DNA of 64,000 bases from Paenirhodobacter ferrireducens (GTDB lineage: Bacteria > Pseudomonadota > Alphaproteobacteria > Rhodobacterales > Rhodobacteraceae), in the NCBI RefSeq assembly GCF_004022265.1, contig NZ_SAVB01000016.1, positions 1 to 64,000 of the forward strand, given 5' to 3'. Positions 1-8,665 of the stretch are shown piece after piece; the first letter of the stretch is position 1, and each line of letters begins with the position of its first letter. The position numbers and the translations under genes were made by a program. Under the pieces are notes generated by a model. The model worked only from the letters and a program-made list of their open reading frames with translations, was not told the origin of the DNA and made no database searches.

Positions 1-226
1 CTGCGAACACCATACGGGCCCGCGGCATGGAGAAAGCCGCAATATGAGGCCGGATACATGTCAGCACCCGACACCGCGCACAACTGCTTCAAATGCCCTC
101 TTGCGTAAGGGGCGGTTATACATGTTGCGCTAATCGGACGACGGGCCGATCTGGGCCTTATCCCGTCTGTCTCATGTCACGGCTTCGATCTCGGCCCGTC
201 CAAGGGCCGAGCAGCGGTTCATGAAT

Positions 227-265
227 GAGCCATGTCGCGCCATTGGTCCGAGCGACAATGGCGAA
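227..265 (+). repeat. 39-bp palindromic element, copy 1
   Basis: The sequence reads GAGCCA, a variable stem arm, the core GCGCCATTGGTCCGAGC (237-253), the complementary variable arm, then TGGCGAA. Bases 229-238 pair with 252-262 except for one bulge, giving a hairpin. It interrupts the transposase C-terminus just before the NRCSALG motif, which continues in another frame. The same core occurs inverted at 975-991. Confidence 0.6.
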
Positions 266-963
266 TGATGCGGATCTGGATTTCGGCGGTCTGCCGGTCA
301 GGGTCTCGTGCCATGATCCGTTCGCCGAAGAGCTTGAGGCGGTTCATCCGGGCCTCGACGCGACTTCGGGCGTGGTAGCCGGTCCATTTCTTCCAGATCG
401 ATCGCCCCAGACACCGCGTCGCCCGGAGGATCTCGTTTCGTGAGATTGCGGCGGGGCAGTCCGGCTTCCAGGCGCGTCCATTGCGGCGGATCGGGATGAT
501 CGGGTCCGCACCGTGTTCAAGGATCGCGGCATGGCAGCGGCGCGTGTCATAGGCTCCGTCGGCAGTGACCGTTTCGATCTCTTCGACTGCCGGGATCTGC
601 GCCAGTCGCTCCGGCAATGAGGAGGGGCAGGAAACGATCCGGGGGATCGTTTCCCCGACGAATGGGCTATCGCCCTGCCTGCTCGAGGTGAACTCGACCG
701 CGCGAATGTCGCCCGTGGTGGTATCCATCGCCAGATGCACTTTGCGCCACTCGCGTCTGCGCGTCGCGCCATGCTTGCGCGCCAGCCATTCACCATCGCC
801 GCGGAAACGGATGCCTGTGCTGTCGATCAACAGATTCAGCCGCGCACCGGAGCGCCGATACGGGATCAGCACCTGGATCCGAGCCTGACGCCGGCACAGC
901 GTCGAATAGTCCGGCACGGGCCAGTCGAGCCCGGCCATCTCGATCAAGCTCGCCACCAGACCG

Positions 964-1002
964 TTCGCCAGTGGGCTCGGACCAATGGCGCCTCACTGGC
1001 TC
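964..1002 (-). repeat. 39-bp palindromic element, copy 2, inverted
   Basis: On the minus strand this reads GAGCCA, a stem arm, the identical 17-base core GCGCCATTGGTCCGAGC (plus-strand 975-991), a matching stem arm, then TGGCGAA. Bases 967-975 pair with 992-1000. The stem bases differ from copy 1 but still pair, so loop and ends are conserved while the stem covaries. It sits between transposase motifs PLRQ and GLVASLIEMAG and changes the frame. Confidence 0.6.
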
Positions 1003-1264
1003 ACTCTGACGAAGCGGCAGGCCGAACAACACTTTCAACGTCAGGCAGGTCTGAATGGCGCTGTCGGAGAAGGTCTCGGGGTGGCCGCGCTTGACGGCTC
1101 GCTCGGCCTGCCAAGACATTTCCGGATCGAACCAGACGGACAACGATCCTCGCCGCTTCAGGGAGGCGTTATAGCCGGACCAGTTCGTCGTGCGGTAGCG
1201 GGTGTCGGCAGGCTCTGGCATGCCAACGATCTAACCCTCAGGATTCTCAAGATGAATCCCTCTC

Positions 1265-1731
1265 ACTGATATGTGCAACAAGCCCTCGGTGACCCGGTCG
1301 CGGGTGAAGCCCCAGTAGAGGTCAAGCGCGCGTGACACGGTGATCTCCGGCGCCGACACTGCCCCGAGGATCGCGGCGGCCTCCTGGCGGTTCGGGACCT
1401 CCCCATGGGCAGGGATGGCCTCGATCCGCTCGAGAAGCTCCTCGCGCGGCAGACGCGTCACATCCTTGAGCGGCAGCCATGAGAACCCGCGTTTTGCGGC
1501 CAGATCCTGCGCGGCCTGAAATCGCCTCTCTGCACCCTCCGATGCCCCGGCCAGGCGTGCCTCCCAAGCCTCGATCTGCGCCCGCCAGATCGCGGGGGCC
1601 TTGACCTCGGCCTCGGCTCTCGAATCCGTGTGAAGGCTCAGCCAGATCTCCCTGCGCGGCTCGACTTCGCCGTAGCGGACCGGCACACGCTTGCGCAAAT
1701 TCTACGTCGCCCCGCGCAACATGACTGCCAT
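1265..1731 (-). pseudogene. Tyrosine recombinase (phage-type integrase), N-terminal remnant
   Basis: The readable part (RKRVPVRYGEVEPRREIWLS, then SLHTDSRAEAE, LYWGFTRDRV) matches the N-terminal arm and SAM-like region of integrases common in Rhodobacteraceae islands. The catalytic domain with the R-H-R-Y residues is missing, because the gene runs into the IS5 element near 1265. Upstream, an in-frame ATG at 1731 opens MAVMLRGAT but is closed by a TAG at 1702-1704. Translation would otherwise have to begin at the TTG at 1698. The fragment lies directly at the 3' end of tRNA-Ser, where island integrases usually sit. I take it as a dead integrase. Confidence 0.75.
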
Positions 1732-1878
1732 GTGCTGCCCCCGCCGAAAACCTCGTGCCAGAGCAAAATGTGGGGCAAGTTGTGTAGCAAAACAAGGCGC
1801 CGGGCACGTGCCCTCAGGGGCACGCCAATATAACGCGTTGTATTCACATGAGAAATAATTGCGCACCGCTGCGAGCGA

Positions 1879-1968
1879 TGGCGGACGGGATGGGATTCGA
1901 ACCCACGAGACGGTTCCCCGCCTACACACTTTCCAGGCGTGCGCCTTCGACCACTCGGCCACCCGTCC
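1879..1968 (-). tRNA. tRNA-Ser (anticodon GGA)
   Basis: A 90-nt class II tRNA: acceptor stem GGACGGG pairs with CCCGTCC, the discriminator is G and CCA is encoded. The anticodon loop reads CTGGAAAGT, giving anticodon GGA. There is a long variable arm and the T-loop GGTTCGAATCC. The 3' end faces the integrase remnant, so it is the probable former attachment site of an integrative element. Confidence 0.95.
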
Positions 1969-2152
1969 GGGGCCGTGTCTAGCCGCAAAGCCGGGGGCGA
2001 TGCAAGGGCCTCCGTCATCTTCGGAAACCGCCGCGCCGGGCACGCCGGGCCGGACCGGCGAACGGGGCGGTGTGGCCGCCCGAGCTTGCCTCGCCCCAGG
2101 CCTGCGCCTAGGCTGGAGATGTCTCTCATCCGCACCGCGCGAAGGAAATCCC

Positions 2153-3247
2153 ATGCAGCTGCCCGTCGAGCCCGGCCAGACCGTCCGCAGCGAGAAGATG
2201 CGCGACGCCTGGCGGCTGTCGAACATGCTGCTTGGCATCATCGCCTTTGCGCTCGTGCTGTTCTTGCTGGTGCAGGCGCGCTTCGTGCTGATCTCGCTCG
2301 CCATCGCGATCATCCTGTTCTCGCTCACCTCCGAGGCGATCGCGGCGATCGGGCGGGTGCGGATCGGACCGCTGCGGGTGCCGAGTTGGCTCGCCTCGAT
2401 CGTCGCCCTCGCCCTGATCGCCTCGGGGCTGCTCACCGCCACCGCGGTGCTGCTCGCCCAGGCGAACGAGGTGGTGACGATGGCTGTGGCCTATGCCGGC
2501 CCCGCGCAGCGCGCGCTCGCCAGCCTGTTTGGCTGGATGGGCGCCGATGTCGAGCAGGCGGTGCTCGAATCGATTCAGAAGATCGAGATCGCAGGCTATC
2601 TCAGCACGCTCGCCGGACAGGCCTCGAACCTGCTTTCGGCTGCGGTGCTGGTGATCCTGTTCGTGGGCTTCCTCTTCGCCGAGCGGATCTGGTTTCCGGC
2701 GAAACTCGAGAACCTGATGGGCACCCCGGACAGCGCGCGCAACGTCGAGCGCACGGTGGCGCGGATCATGCGGCGGGTGAACCACTATCTTCTGGTCAAG
2801 GCCGCGGTCTCGGCGGTCACCGGCGCGGCGGTCTGGGGGGTGTTCACCATCGGCGGCTATGAACTCGCGCTGCCGGTCGCGGTGCTGACCTTCGCACTGA
2901 ACTTCATCCCCTCGATCGGCTCGATCATCGCCACGGTGATCGCCGGGCTTGCCGCCTATATCCTGAGCCAGGACACCGCCGCGGCGCTGACCGTCTTTGC
3001 CGTCTGCGGCGCGCTGCAATTCGTCATCGGCAACATCATCGACCCGATGCTGATGGGCCACGCGCTGCGGCTGTCGAGCTTCGGCATCATCATCTCGCTC
3101 GCCTTCTGGGGGGCGGTGTGGGGTCTGCCGGGGATGTTCCTTGCGGTGCCGATCATGGTCGCGCTGATGATCGTCTGCGCGCAGTCGCAGACCCTGCGCC
3201 CGCTCGCAGTGATCCTGTCGCGTGAGGGGCGGCCGGACAGCGAGTGA
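2153..3247 (+). CDS. AI-2E family transporter
   Basis: A 364-residue inner-membrane protein of the AI-2E/PerM permease family. Members export or take up small molecules, and substrates are mostly unproven. The N-terminus has paired membrane segments (LGIIAFALVLFLLVQ, FVLISLAIAIILF), then a long amphipathic central region, and a C-terminal block with the family-typical LNFIPSIGSIIATVIAGL and LRLSSFGIIISLAFWG. The ATG at 2153 is chosen because GAAGGA precedes it. The frame is open further upstream but reads through tRNA-Ser. It converges on mscS with a 30-bp gap. Confidence 0.85.
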   Translation: MQLPVEPGQTVRSEKMRDAWRLSNMLLGIIAFALVLFLLVQARFVLISLAIAIILFSLTSEAIAAIGRVRIGPLRVPSWLASIVALALIASGLLTATAVLLAQANEVVTMAVAYAGPAQRALASLFGWMGADVEQAVLESIQKIEIAGYLSTLAGQASNLLSAAVLVILFVGFLFAERIWFPAKLENLMGTPDSARNVERTVARIMRRVNHYLLVKAAVSAVTGAAVWGVFTIGGYELALPVAVLTFALNFIPSIGSIIATVIAGLAAYILSQDTAAALTVFAVCGALQFVIGNIIDPMLMGHALRLSSFGIIISLAFWGAVWGLPGMFLAVPIMVALMIVCAQSQTLRPLAVILSREGRPDSE

Positions 3248-3277
3248 TCCCGCCGCCCTGCGCTGTCCCGCCCGGAC

Positions 3278-5812
3278 TCAGCGGCTGTCGCCTTCCTCGG
3301 CGCCGTCGTTGTCCGACAGCGTCACGGCATCGCGCCCGGCATCGAGCGGGTCGCGCGGCGGGGCGACGGGCTGCGCGGGTTCCGAAGGCACCACGCCATG
3401 CGGCACCACGGCCCCGGCACCGGCCACCGGCGCCGCAGCCGTCCCCCCCTGCCCCGCCTGCGCCAGCGCCTCGGGGTTGCGCAGCCAGATGTCGCGCTGT
3501 GCGAAGGGAATCTCGATCCCTTCCTCGACGAAGCGGGCGTTGATCTGGTGGTTGATTTCCGAGCGCACGCGGACGGTGAAGTTCACGTCCGACAGGATCG
3601 CGCGGATCTCGAAATTCAGGCTGTCGGCGCCGAATTCGGTGAACAGCACGAAGGGCTCGGGGTTCATCATCACCAGCGGATGCGCTTCGGCGATCTCCTG
3701 CAGGATCCGCGCCACCTTGCGGGTGTCGGTGCCATAGGCCACGCCCACCGGCACGATCAGCCGGCCGTTCTTGTTCGCCCGCGTCCAGTTCGTCACCTGA
3801 CCGCTGATCAGATCGGCGTTCGGCACGATCACCTCGGAGCGGTCGAAGGTCTCGATTCGGGTCGAGCGCACGGTGATCGCCTTGACGATGCCCTGCTGCG
3901 AGCCGACCTGGATCCAGTCGCCCTCGGAAATCGGGCGCTCGATCAGCAGGATGATGCCCGAGACGAAGTTCTGCACGATGGTCTGCAGACCGAAGCCGAC
4001 ACCGACCGAGAGCGCACCGGCGACGATCGCAAGCGAGCTGAGGTCGATCCCCGCGGCCGAGATCGCCAGCACCGCCGACAGGAAGATGCCGATATAGCCG
4101 ATGCCCGAGACGATCGCGTTCTGACCGCCGCGGTCGAGAGAGGTCTTCGGCAGGATCGAGCTTTTCAGTGCCCCCTGCAACAGCCGCGTCACCGTGTAGC
4201 CGATGGCGAAGACCACCACGAGGGTCAGGAAGATGGTGGGCGAGATCTTCACCCCGCCAAGGTCGAAGCCGTTGCGGAACTGCGTCCACAGCTCCATCAG
4301 GTCCTCGCGCCGCGCGCCCCAGATCAGCGCGAAGAGCGGCAGCGCGGCGATCGTCAGCACGAAGCCCGCCAGCACCGGCACCAGCGCCTCGCGCCGGCGC
4401 TCTTCCGAACGGGTGATGACCACCCAGAACTCGGCCACGAAGCCCTGCAGCACGGCGACGATGCCGATCAGCCCGAGCGAGGTGATCGCCGGCCAGATCA
4501 GCGCATTGGCGGCACTGACATAGCCGATCAGACCGAGCACCGGCCCGGCGAGGCCGATCAGGATCAGCACATTCGCGATCCAGCGCATCAGGTTCAGCCG
4601 GAACGCGGTGTCGTCGTCCTGCGCCTGCATGATCTTCAGCTGCCGGCGCACGAGCTGGCCGACGCGGAACAGCATCAGCCCGGCAAAGACCTGCAGCGGC
4701 GCCTGCAGCACCGAGATCGCTGCATCGGCGCGCGCCGCCACCGCCTGCGCCTTGTCCGAGGCCATCACCCCCGCGCCGCCGAGGAAATCCTCGGCCCGCG
4801 GCGTGATCCAGTTGATCACCAGATATTCCAGCCCGACCGCGACTCCCATCATCACGACGTGGAACCGCCCCTCGGCGCGGCCCTCCTCGGCAAGGCCAAG
4901 CGCGCTTTCCGCCCCGGGCTGGCCCGGGAAGACGCGGCTGCCCAGCCACCAGGCGGCGACGATGAGCAGCAGCACCACCGGCAGCTCGCGGAACAGCTCC
5001 ATCAGGATCGGCCCGAAGAGTGAGCTGAGCTGCAACGCGATGACCAGCAGCACCGCCCCGATGAAGGGCAGCAACACCTGGCCAAGCGAGACGAAACCCG
5101 AGATCAGGTTGCGCCCGCGCATGGCGGTCTTGCCGAGCAGCCAGCGGGTCATGCCGAGCATCCAGCGGCTGCCGCGCAGCATCAGGATGCCCGACAGGAT
5201 CACCAGCACCGCGATCAGCGGCGCGCTGTTGCGCAGCGTGTCGTAATTGCTCGGCTGGGTGAAGCGCCACACCGTCTCGTCGTAGATCCACGCGCCCATC
5301 CAGCGGAAGAGCGACAGCCCGTCGGACCAGTTCACCGGGTTCAGCGCCGAGGGCGAGAGCCGCAAGAGCTTGACCGCCTGGCGCTCGCGCACCAGCTTGT
5401 CGATATTGCGGATGATGCTGTCGGCGCGGGTCGCCGCCTCGCCCGCGGTGATGCCCGGCGCCTGCAGCTTGGCCAGCGTATCGGCAAGCTCGGCGCGGCG
5501 CTTGGCGATCGCGGGGTCCTCGGTCTGGCCCTCGGCCGGCGGATCGCCAAGTGCGGCAATCTGGCTTTTCACCGTGGCGATCTGGTCGGCGTTCACCCCC
5601 TGCGCATCGGTGAAGGTGGTGCGCCACGTCACCATTTCGGCGCGCAGCTCGGACAGCTTGGTATCCGAGATCTTCGCCTCGGACACCGTTTCCTCGGCGG
5701 TGGTCGCCGTCTTGTTCCAGCTCTTGTAATCGGGGGCGTCGGGTTCCTGCGCGGCCAGCGGCAGCGCGAACAGCATCACCACCAGCCAGAGGCGCAGGAC
5801 CCGCAGGATCAT
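3278..5812 (-). CDS. Large mechanosensitive channel (DUF3772 + MscS domain)
   Basis: An 844-residue MscS-superfamily channel. A signal peptide (LWLVVMLFALPLAAQ) leads into a roughly 150-residue periplasmic, coiled-coil-prone region of DUF3772 type. About ten membrane helices follow, then the MscS pore and beta domain (SLAIVAGALSVGVGFGLQTI, ISEGDWIQVGSQQGIVKAI, RSEVIVPNADLISGQVTNW). It should gate open under membrane tension during hypo-osmotic shock. The C-terminal 60 residues are Ala/Pro-rich. Its ATG overlaps the cysK stop codon (ATGA), so it is the last gene of the phr-trgAB-cysK cluster. GAGG lies 10 bases ahead of the ATG. Confidence 0.88.
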   Translation of the reverse strand: MILRVLRLWLVVMLFALPLAAQEPDAPDYKSWNKTATTAEETVSEAKISDTKLSELRAEMVTWRTTFTDAQGVNADQIATVKSQIAALGDPPAEGQTEDPAIAKRRAELADTLAKLQAPGITAGEAATRADSIIRNIDKLVRERQAVKLLRLSPSALNPVNWSDGLSLFRWMGAWIYDETVWRFTQPSNYDTLRNSAPLIAVLVILSGILMLRGSRWMLGMTRWLLGKTAMRGRNLISGFVSLGQVLLPFIGAVLLVIALQLSSLFGPILMELFRELPVVLLLIVAAWWLGSRVFPGQPGAESALGLAEEGRAEGRFHVVMMGVAVGLEYLVINWITPRAEDFLGGAGVMASDKAQAVAARADAAISVLQAPLQVFAGLMLFRVGQLVRRQLKIMQAQDDDTAFRLNLMRWIANVLILIGLAGPVLGLIGYVSAANALIWPAITSLGLIGIVAVLQGFVAEFWVVITRSEERRREALVPVLAGFVLTIAALPLFALIWGARREDLMELWTQFRNGFDLGGVKISPTIFLTLVVVFAIGYTVTRLLQGALKSSILPKTSLDRGGQNAIVSGIGYIGIFLSAVLAISAAGIDLSSLAIVAGALSVGVGFGLQTIVQNFVSGIILLIERPISEGDWIQVGSQQGIVKAITVRSTRIETFDRSEVIVPNADLISGQVTNWTRANKNGRLIVPVGVAYGTDTRKVARILQEIAEAHPLVMMNPEPFVLFTEFGADSLNFEIRAILSDVNFTVRVRSEINHQINARFVEEGIEIPFAQRDIWLRNPEALAQAGQGGTAAAPVAGAGAVVPHGVVPSEPAQPVAPPRDPLDAGRDAVTLSDNDGAEEGDSR

Positions 5813-6840
5813 CCCTCGAACACCTCCGGCACGGCGCGGCCGGGCCCGTCGAGCCATTGCGGCACCGGCAGCCCCTTGCCCTTCAGGAAGGCCGGGTTGA
5901 ACAGCTTCGACTGGTAGCGGTTGCCATAGTCGCACAGGATGGTGACGATGGTGTGCCCCGGCCCCATCTCGCGCGCCATGTGGATCGCGCCCGCGACGTT
6001 GATCCCCGACGAGCCGCCGACGCACAGCCCCTCTTCCGAGAGCAGGTCGAAGACCACGGGCAGCGCCTCGTCGTCATGGATGTTGAAGCTCATGTCGGGG
6101 GTGAAGCCCTCGAGGTTCTTCGTGATCCGCGCCTGACCGATGCCTTCGGTGATCGACGATCCCTCGGCCTTCAGCACGCCGGTGGTGTAGAAACTGTGCA
6201 GCGACGCCCCGTCGGGGTCGGCAAGGGCGATCTTCACCCCTTTCGGCTGCAGTGCCATGCCGGTGCCGGCGAAGGTGCCGCCCGAGCCGACCGAGGCGAC
6301 ATAGCCGTGCACCCGGCCCTGGGTCTGTTCCCAGATCTCGGGGCCCGTGGTCTCAATATGAGCCTGCCGGTTCGCGACATTGTCGAACTGGTTCGCCCAG
6401 ATCACCCCGTTCGGATCGGTCTTCGCGAGTTCCTTCGCCAGCCGCTCGGAATAGCGCACGAAGTTGTTCGGGTTCGAATAGGGCGCCGCCGGCACCTGGA
6501 CAAGCTCGGCGCCCGCAAGGCGCAGCATGTCCTTCTTTTCCTGGCTCTGGGTTTCCGGGATCACGATCACCGTGCGGAAGCCCATCGAGGCGCCGACCAG
6601 CGCCAGCCCGATGCCGGTGTTGCCCGCCGTGCCCTCGACGATCGTGCCGCCGGGCTGCAACTGCCCCCTGGCGATCGCGTCCTGAATGATGAACAGCGCG
6701 GCGCGGTCCTTGACCGACTGGCCCGGGTTCATGAACTCGGCCTTGGCGAGGATGTCGCAGCCGGTGATCTCCGACGCTTTCCGAAGCCGGATCAGCGGCG
6801 TGTTGCCCACGGCCGCGGCCAGATCCTTGCAGATGGTCAT
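5809..6840 (-). CDS. cysK: Cysteine synthase A (O-acetylserine sulfhydrylase)
   Basis: A 343-residue PLP enzyme that makes cysteine from O-acetylserine and sulfide in the cytoplasm. The PLP lysine is K44 in NPGQSVKDRA. The substrate-binding loop reads TAGNTG (71-76) instead of the usual TSGNTG, and the PLP phosphate loop is GSGGTFAGTG. The TAGNTG form is, as I recall, shared with a distinct CysK clade that also contains fungal enzymes. The start at 6840 is preferred over the ATG at 6846 because GAGG is then 8 bases upstream. It lies 59 bp after trgB. In R. sphaeroides the cysK next to trgAB is linked to tellurite resistance. Confidence 0.93.
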   Translation of the reverse strand: MTICKDLAAAVGNTPLIRLRKASEITGCDILAKAEFMNPGQSVKDRAALFIIQDAIARGQLQPGGTIVEGTAGNTGIGLALVGASMGFRTVIVIPETQSQEKKDMLRLAGAELVQVPAAPYSNPNNFVRYSERLAKELAKTDPNGVIWANQFDNVANRQAHIETTGPEIWEQTQGRVHGYVASVGSGGTFAGTGMALQPKGVKIALADPDGASLHSFYTTGVLKAEGSSITEGIGQARITKNLEGFTPDMSFNIHDDEALPVVFDLLSEEGLCVGGSSGINVAGAIHMAREMGPGHTIVTILCDYGNRYQSKLFNPAFLKGKGLPVPQWLDGPGRAVPEVFEG

Positions 6841-6899
6841 GCCCATATCCTCGCGCAGTGAAATCAGAAGCCCAGACTTAGGCCGCAACCGCGGCCGCC

Positions 6900-8117
6900 T
6901 CAAGCCCCGTCGGAGGCCCCCGCGCCCATGCCGGAGGCGACGCCGGCCTCGGCCCGCAGCCCCGGGCGCAGCCGCGCCAGCCACAGTGTCAGCACGATCA
7001 GCGGCGCGTTTTCCGCCTCGCCGGTCTCGATCAGGGACATCAGCCCGTCAAAGGAAATCAGATGCGAACGGATGTCCTCGCCCTCTGCCTCGATCCCGCC
7101 AATGCGGGCGCTGCCATCGGGCAGATCCGCGAGGCCGAGATAGGTGAAAAGATATTCGCTCTTCGCCCCCACCGAAGGATAGAAACGCGGCGCCGCGATC
7201 AGCCGCGAGAGGGTGAGTCCCGCCTCTTCCTGTGCCTCGCGCCGCGCCGCGGTCTCGGGCGTCTCGCCGGCGTCGACCCGACCGGCGATCGGCTCGAGGC
7301 ACCAGGGGTTCGCATCGCCGCGGGCCAGCGGGCCGGTGCGGAACTGCTCGACCAGAAGCACCCGGTCGCGCACCGGGTCATAGGGCAGCACCACCGTGGC
7401 ATCGCCCGAGACGAAGGCCGCACGGTCGAGCGGCGCACTCATTGCGCCGCCGAAGGTACGGTGGCGCAGGGTATAATCCTCGACCGCAAAGAATTTCGCA
7501 TAGGGCCGCTCGAGCGCCTCGATCTCGATGTCGCCAGGTTGCGGCACGCGGCGCAGCGTCGCCGGGCGCGGCGCCCGCGCCCTGAGCCGCGAGGCGGCGC
7601 GCACGAGGATCAGCGGATAGCGGCGGATCGCCGCCTCGAGCGGCAGCACGCCCCGCAATGCCATGTATTCGGCAACAGCCTCGGTCACCGTCTCCCCCCA
7701 GCGGTCGCGCCAGACGTCGAGATCCCAGGGCGCACCGGGCTGCCAGTGCGCCGCGCCCTCGAGGTAGCTGCGCGCCGTCACCCGTCCGCCCTCCGCAAGC
7801 GCGACCTCGACCGGGCCGGCGGCATAACCCGCCTCGTAAAAGTCGAGCTGCGGCACCTCGGCGGGCGCAATCTCGGCCACCAGACCCGGCACCCCGGCGC
7901 GCCCCGGCACCAGCATCGGGAAGGACAGCTCCTCGCCCCGGGCATCCAGCGCGACGCGCGCCTCGTGCCCGGGAAGATGGGCGGCGCGCGCCTCGACCGG
8001 TCGCCCGAGAACCCGCTCCAAAAGCGGAAGATGGCACAAAGTCCCGAAAAAGAAATGAAGTTCTGCCACCGTTCCCGCCTGCCCCTGCCCTGTTCGGGCC
8101 GCAAGGCGGCGTGTCAC
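6900..8117 (-). CDS. trgB: TrgB: gamma-glutamylcyclotransferase-like + Nudix hydrolase
   Basis: A 405-residue two-domain protein. The N-terminal half starts with the GGCT-type motif HFFFGTLCHLPLLERVLG (21-38). The C-terminal half is a Nudix hydrolase of the ADP-ribose pyrophosphatase type, with a complete Nudix box at about 279-301 (G280, E285, R293-E294, E297-E298, G300). The architecture and its place between trgA and cysK match trgB of Rhodobacter sphaeroides, isolated as a tellurite-resistance gene. The biochemical link to tellurite is not known to me. The GTG start at 8117 overlaps the trgA stop by 4 bases, implying translational coupling. Confidence 0.85.
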   Translation of the reverse strand: MTRRLAARTGQGQAGTVAELHFFFGTLCHLPLLERVLGRPVEARAAHLPGHEARVALDARGEELSFPMLVPGRAGVPGLVAEIAPAEVPQLDFYEAGYAAGPVEVALAEGGRVTARSYLEGAAHWQPGAPWDLDVWRDRWGETVTEAVAEYMALRGVLPLEAAIRRYPLILVRAASRLRARAPRPATLRRVPQPGDIEIEALERPYAKFFAVEDYTLRHRTFGGAMSAPLDRAAFVSGDATVVLPYDPVRDRVLLVEQFRTGPLARGDANPWCLEPIAGRVDAGETPETAARREAQEEAGLTLSRLIAAPRFYPSVGAKSEYLFTYLGLADLPDGSARIGGIEAEGEDIRSHLISFDGLMSLIETGEAENAPLIVLTLWLARLRPGLRAEAGVASGMGAGASDGA

Positions 8118-8590
8118 TGCCAGCGCCGGGCGGCCCAGGCCGAGAGGATAGCGGAAAGCACGCCCCCCAGAAAGAGCATGGCGATCACGTCAAGCTGAAC
8201 CGCCGCGGCCCCGAGCCCGAGCCCCTGGGCGATGACGTCGGTCAGGGCCTCGCTCAGCCCGTGATAGCGGCCACGCAGCATCCGCGCCATCATCTGCAGC
8301 GCACCAAGATAGAGCAGCACCGTCAGCGCCAGCCACAACGCGGCGCGCAGCCCGACGCGGGCCGCCCCGGCCATCGTCGCCTGCGGCGCCCGGCCGATCA
8401 CCCGCCAGCCGATCAGCCAGCCGAAGGACATCGACATCAGCCCGGCTCCCTGGTCGCGCGTCCCGGCCGGCAGGTAGGGCAGAATCGCCGAGGCGGTGAA
8501 GAAGCCGGTGAGCGCAAGCCCGATCCCGGCGACCAGCTTTGCCGCCGTCGGCAGGGCTCCGCGCGAGCTGCGCACGATCACTCTCTGCAT
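8114..8590 (-). CDS. trgA: TrgA, tellurite-resistance integral membrane protein
   Basis: A 158-residue membrane protein of the TrgA family with about four hydrophobic helices (LVAGIGLALTGFFTASAIL, GLMSMSFGWLIGWRVIG, ALWLALTVLLYLGALQMM, LDVIAMLFLGGVLSAIL). No enzymatic motif is visible. The ATG at 8590 is taken because GAGGGG lies 4 bases ahead; an in-frame upstream start at 8611 lacks this. It follows phr after 75 bp and is coupled to trgB by a GTGA overlap. In R. sphaeroides trgAB raises tellurite resistance; its molecular role is unknown. Confidence 0.82.
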   Translation of the reverse strand: MQRVIVRSSRGALPTAAKLVAGIGLALTGFFTASAILPYLPAGTRDQGAGLMSMSFGWLIGWRVIGRAPQATMAGAARVGLRAALWLALTVLLYLGALQMMARMLRGRYHGLSEALTDVIAQGLGLGAAAVQLDVIAMLFLGGVLSAILSAWAARRWQ

Positions 8591-8665
8591 CGGTCCCCTC
8601 GTCACGTTCACACTTCGTCAAGCAAGACTGCCTAGCAGCCGAATGTGGCGCAAATGAGGAGCGCC

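Larger units (their letters stand above)
172..1221 (-). pseudogene. IS5-family transposase, broken by two frameshifting insertions
   Basis: Three frames are needed to rebuild the usual single IS5 transposase of about 300-330 residues. The first (from 1221) runs from YRTTNWSGYNASLKRRGSL through FGLPLRQ. The second (from a GTG near 956) carries the DDE region, with LLIDSTGI, ARKHG, VTADGAYDTR and RSRVEARM. The last is the C-terminus NRCSALGRAEIEAVT, which ends at the TGA at 172-174. The frame changes coincide with two short hairpin sequences at 964-1002 and 227-265. Because homology resumes in a new frame after each, I read them as insertions rather than programmed frameshifts. The gene should be inactive. 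Confidence 0.75.
172..1268 (-). mobile_element. IS5-family insertion sequence, degenerate
   Basis: This is an IS5-family element about 1.1 kb long carrying one transposase gene read leftwards. Its transposase-proximal end lies near 1236-1268, where the sequence GGATTCATCTTGAGAATCC (minus strand) resembles an IS terminus and where the reading frame of the neighbouring integrase loses its family similarity. I could not find the matching inverted repeat left of 172, so the other end is either outside what I recognise or deleted. The element has landed inside the integrase gene next to tRNA-Ser. Confidence 0.7.

Noticed and set aside
1-171. Possible gene or second IS end at the left edge
   Set aside because: No frame with recognisable product and no sequence matching the inverted complement of the IS end near 1236-1268 could be found.
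790-1221. Programmed ribosomal frameshift in the IS5 transposase
   Set aside because: The frame change coincides with a 39-bp insertion rather than a slippery heptamer, and there is a second, similar break near the C-terminus.
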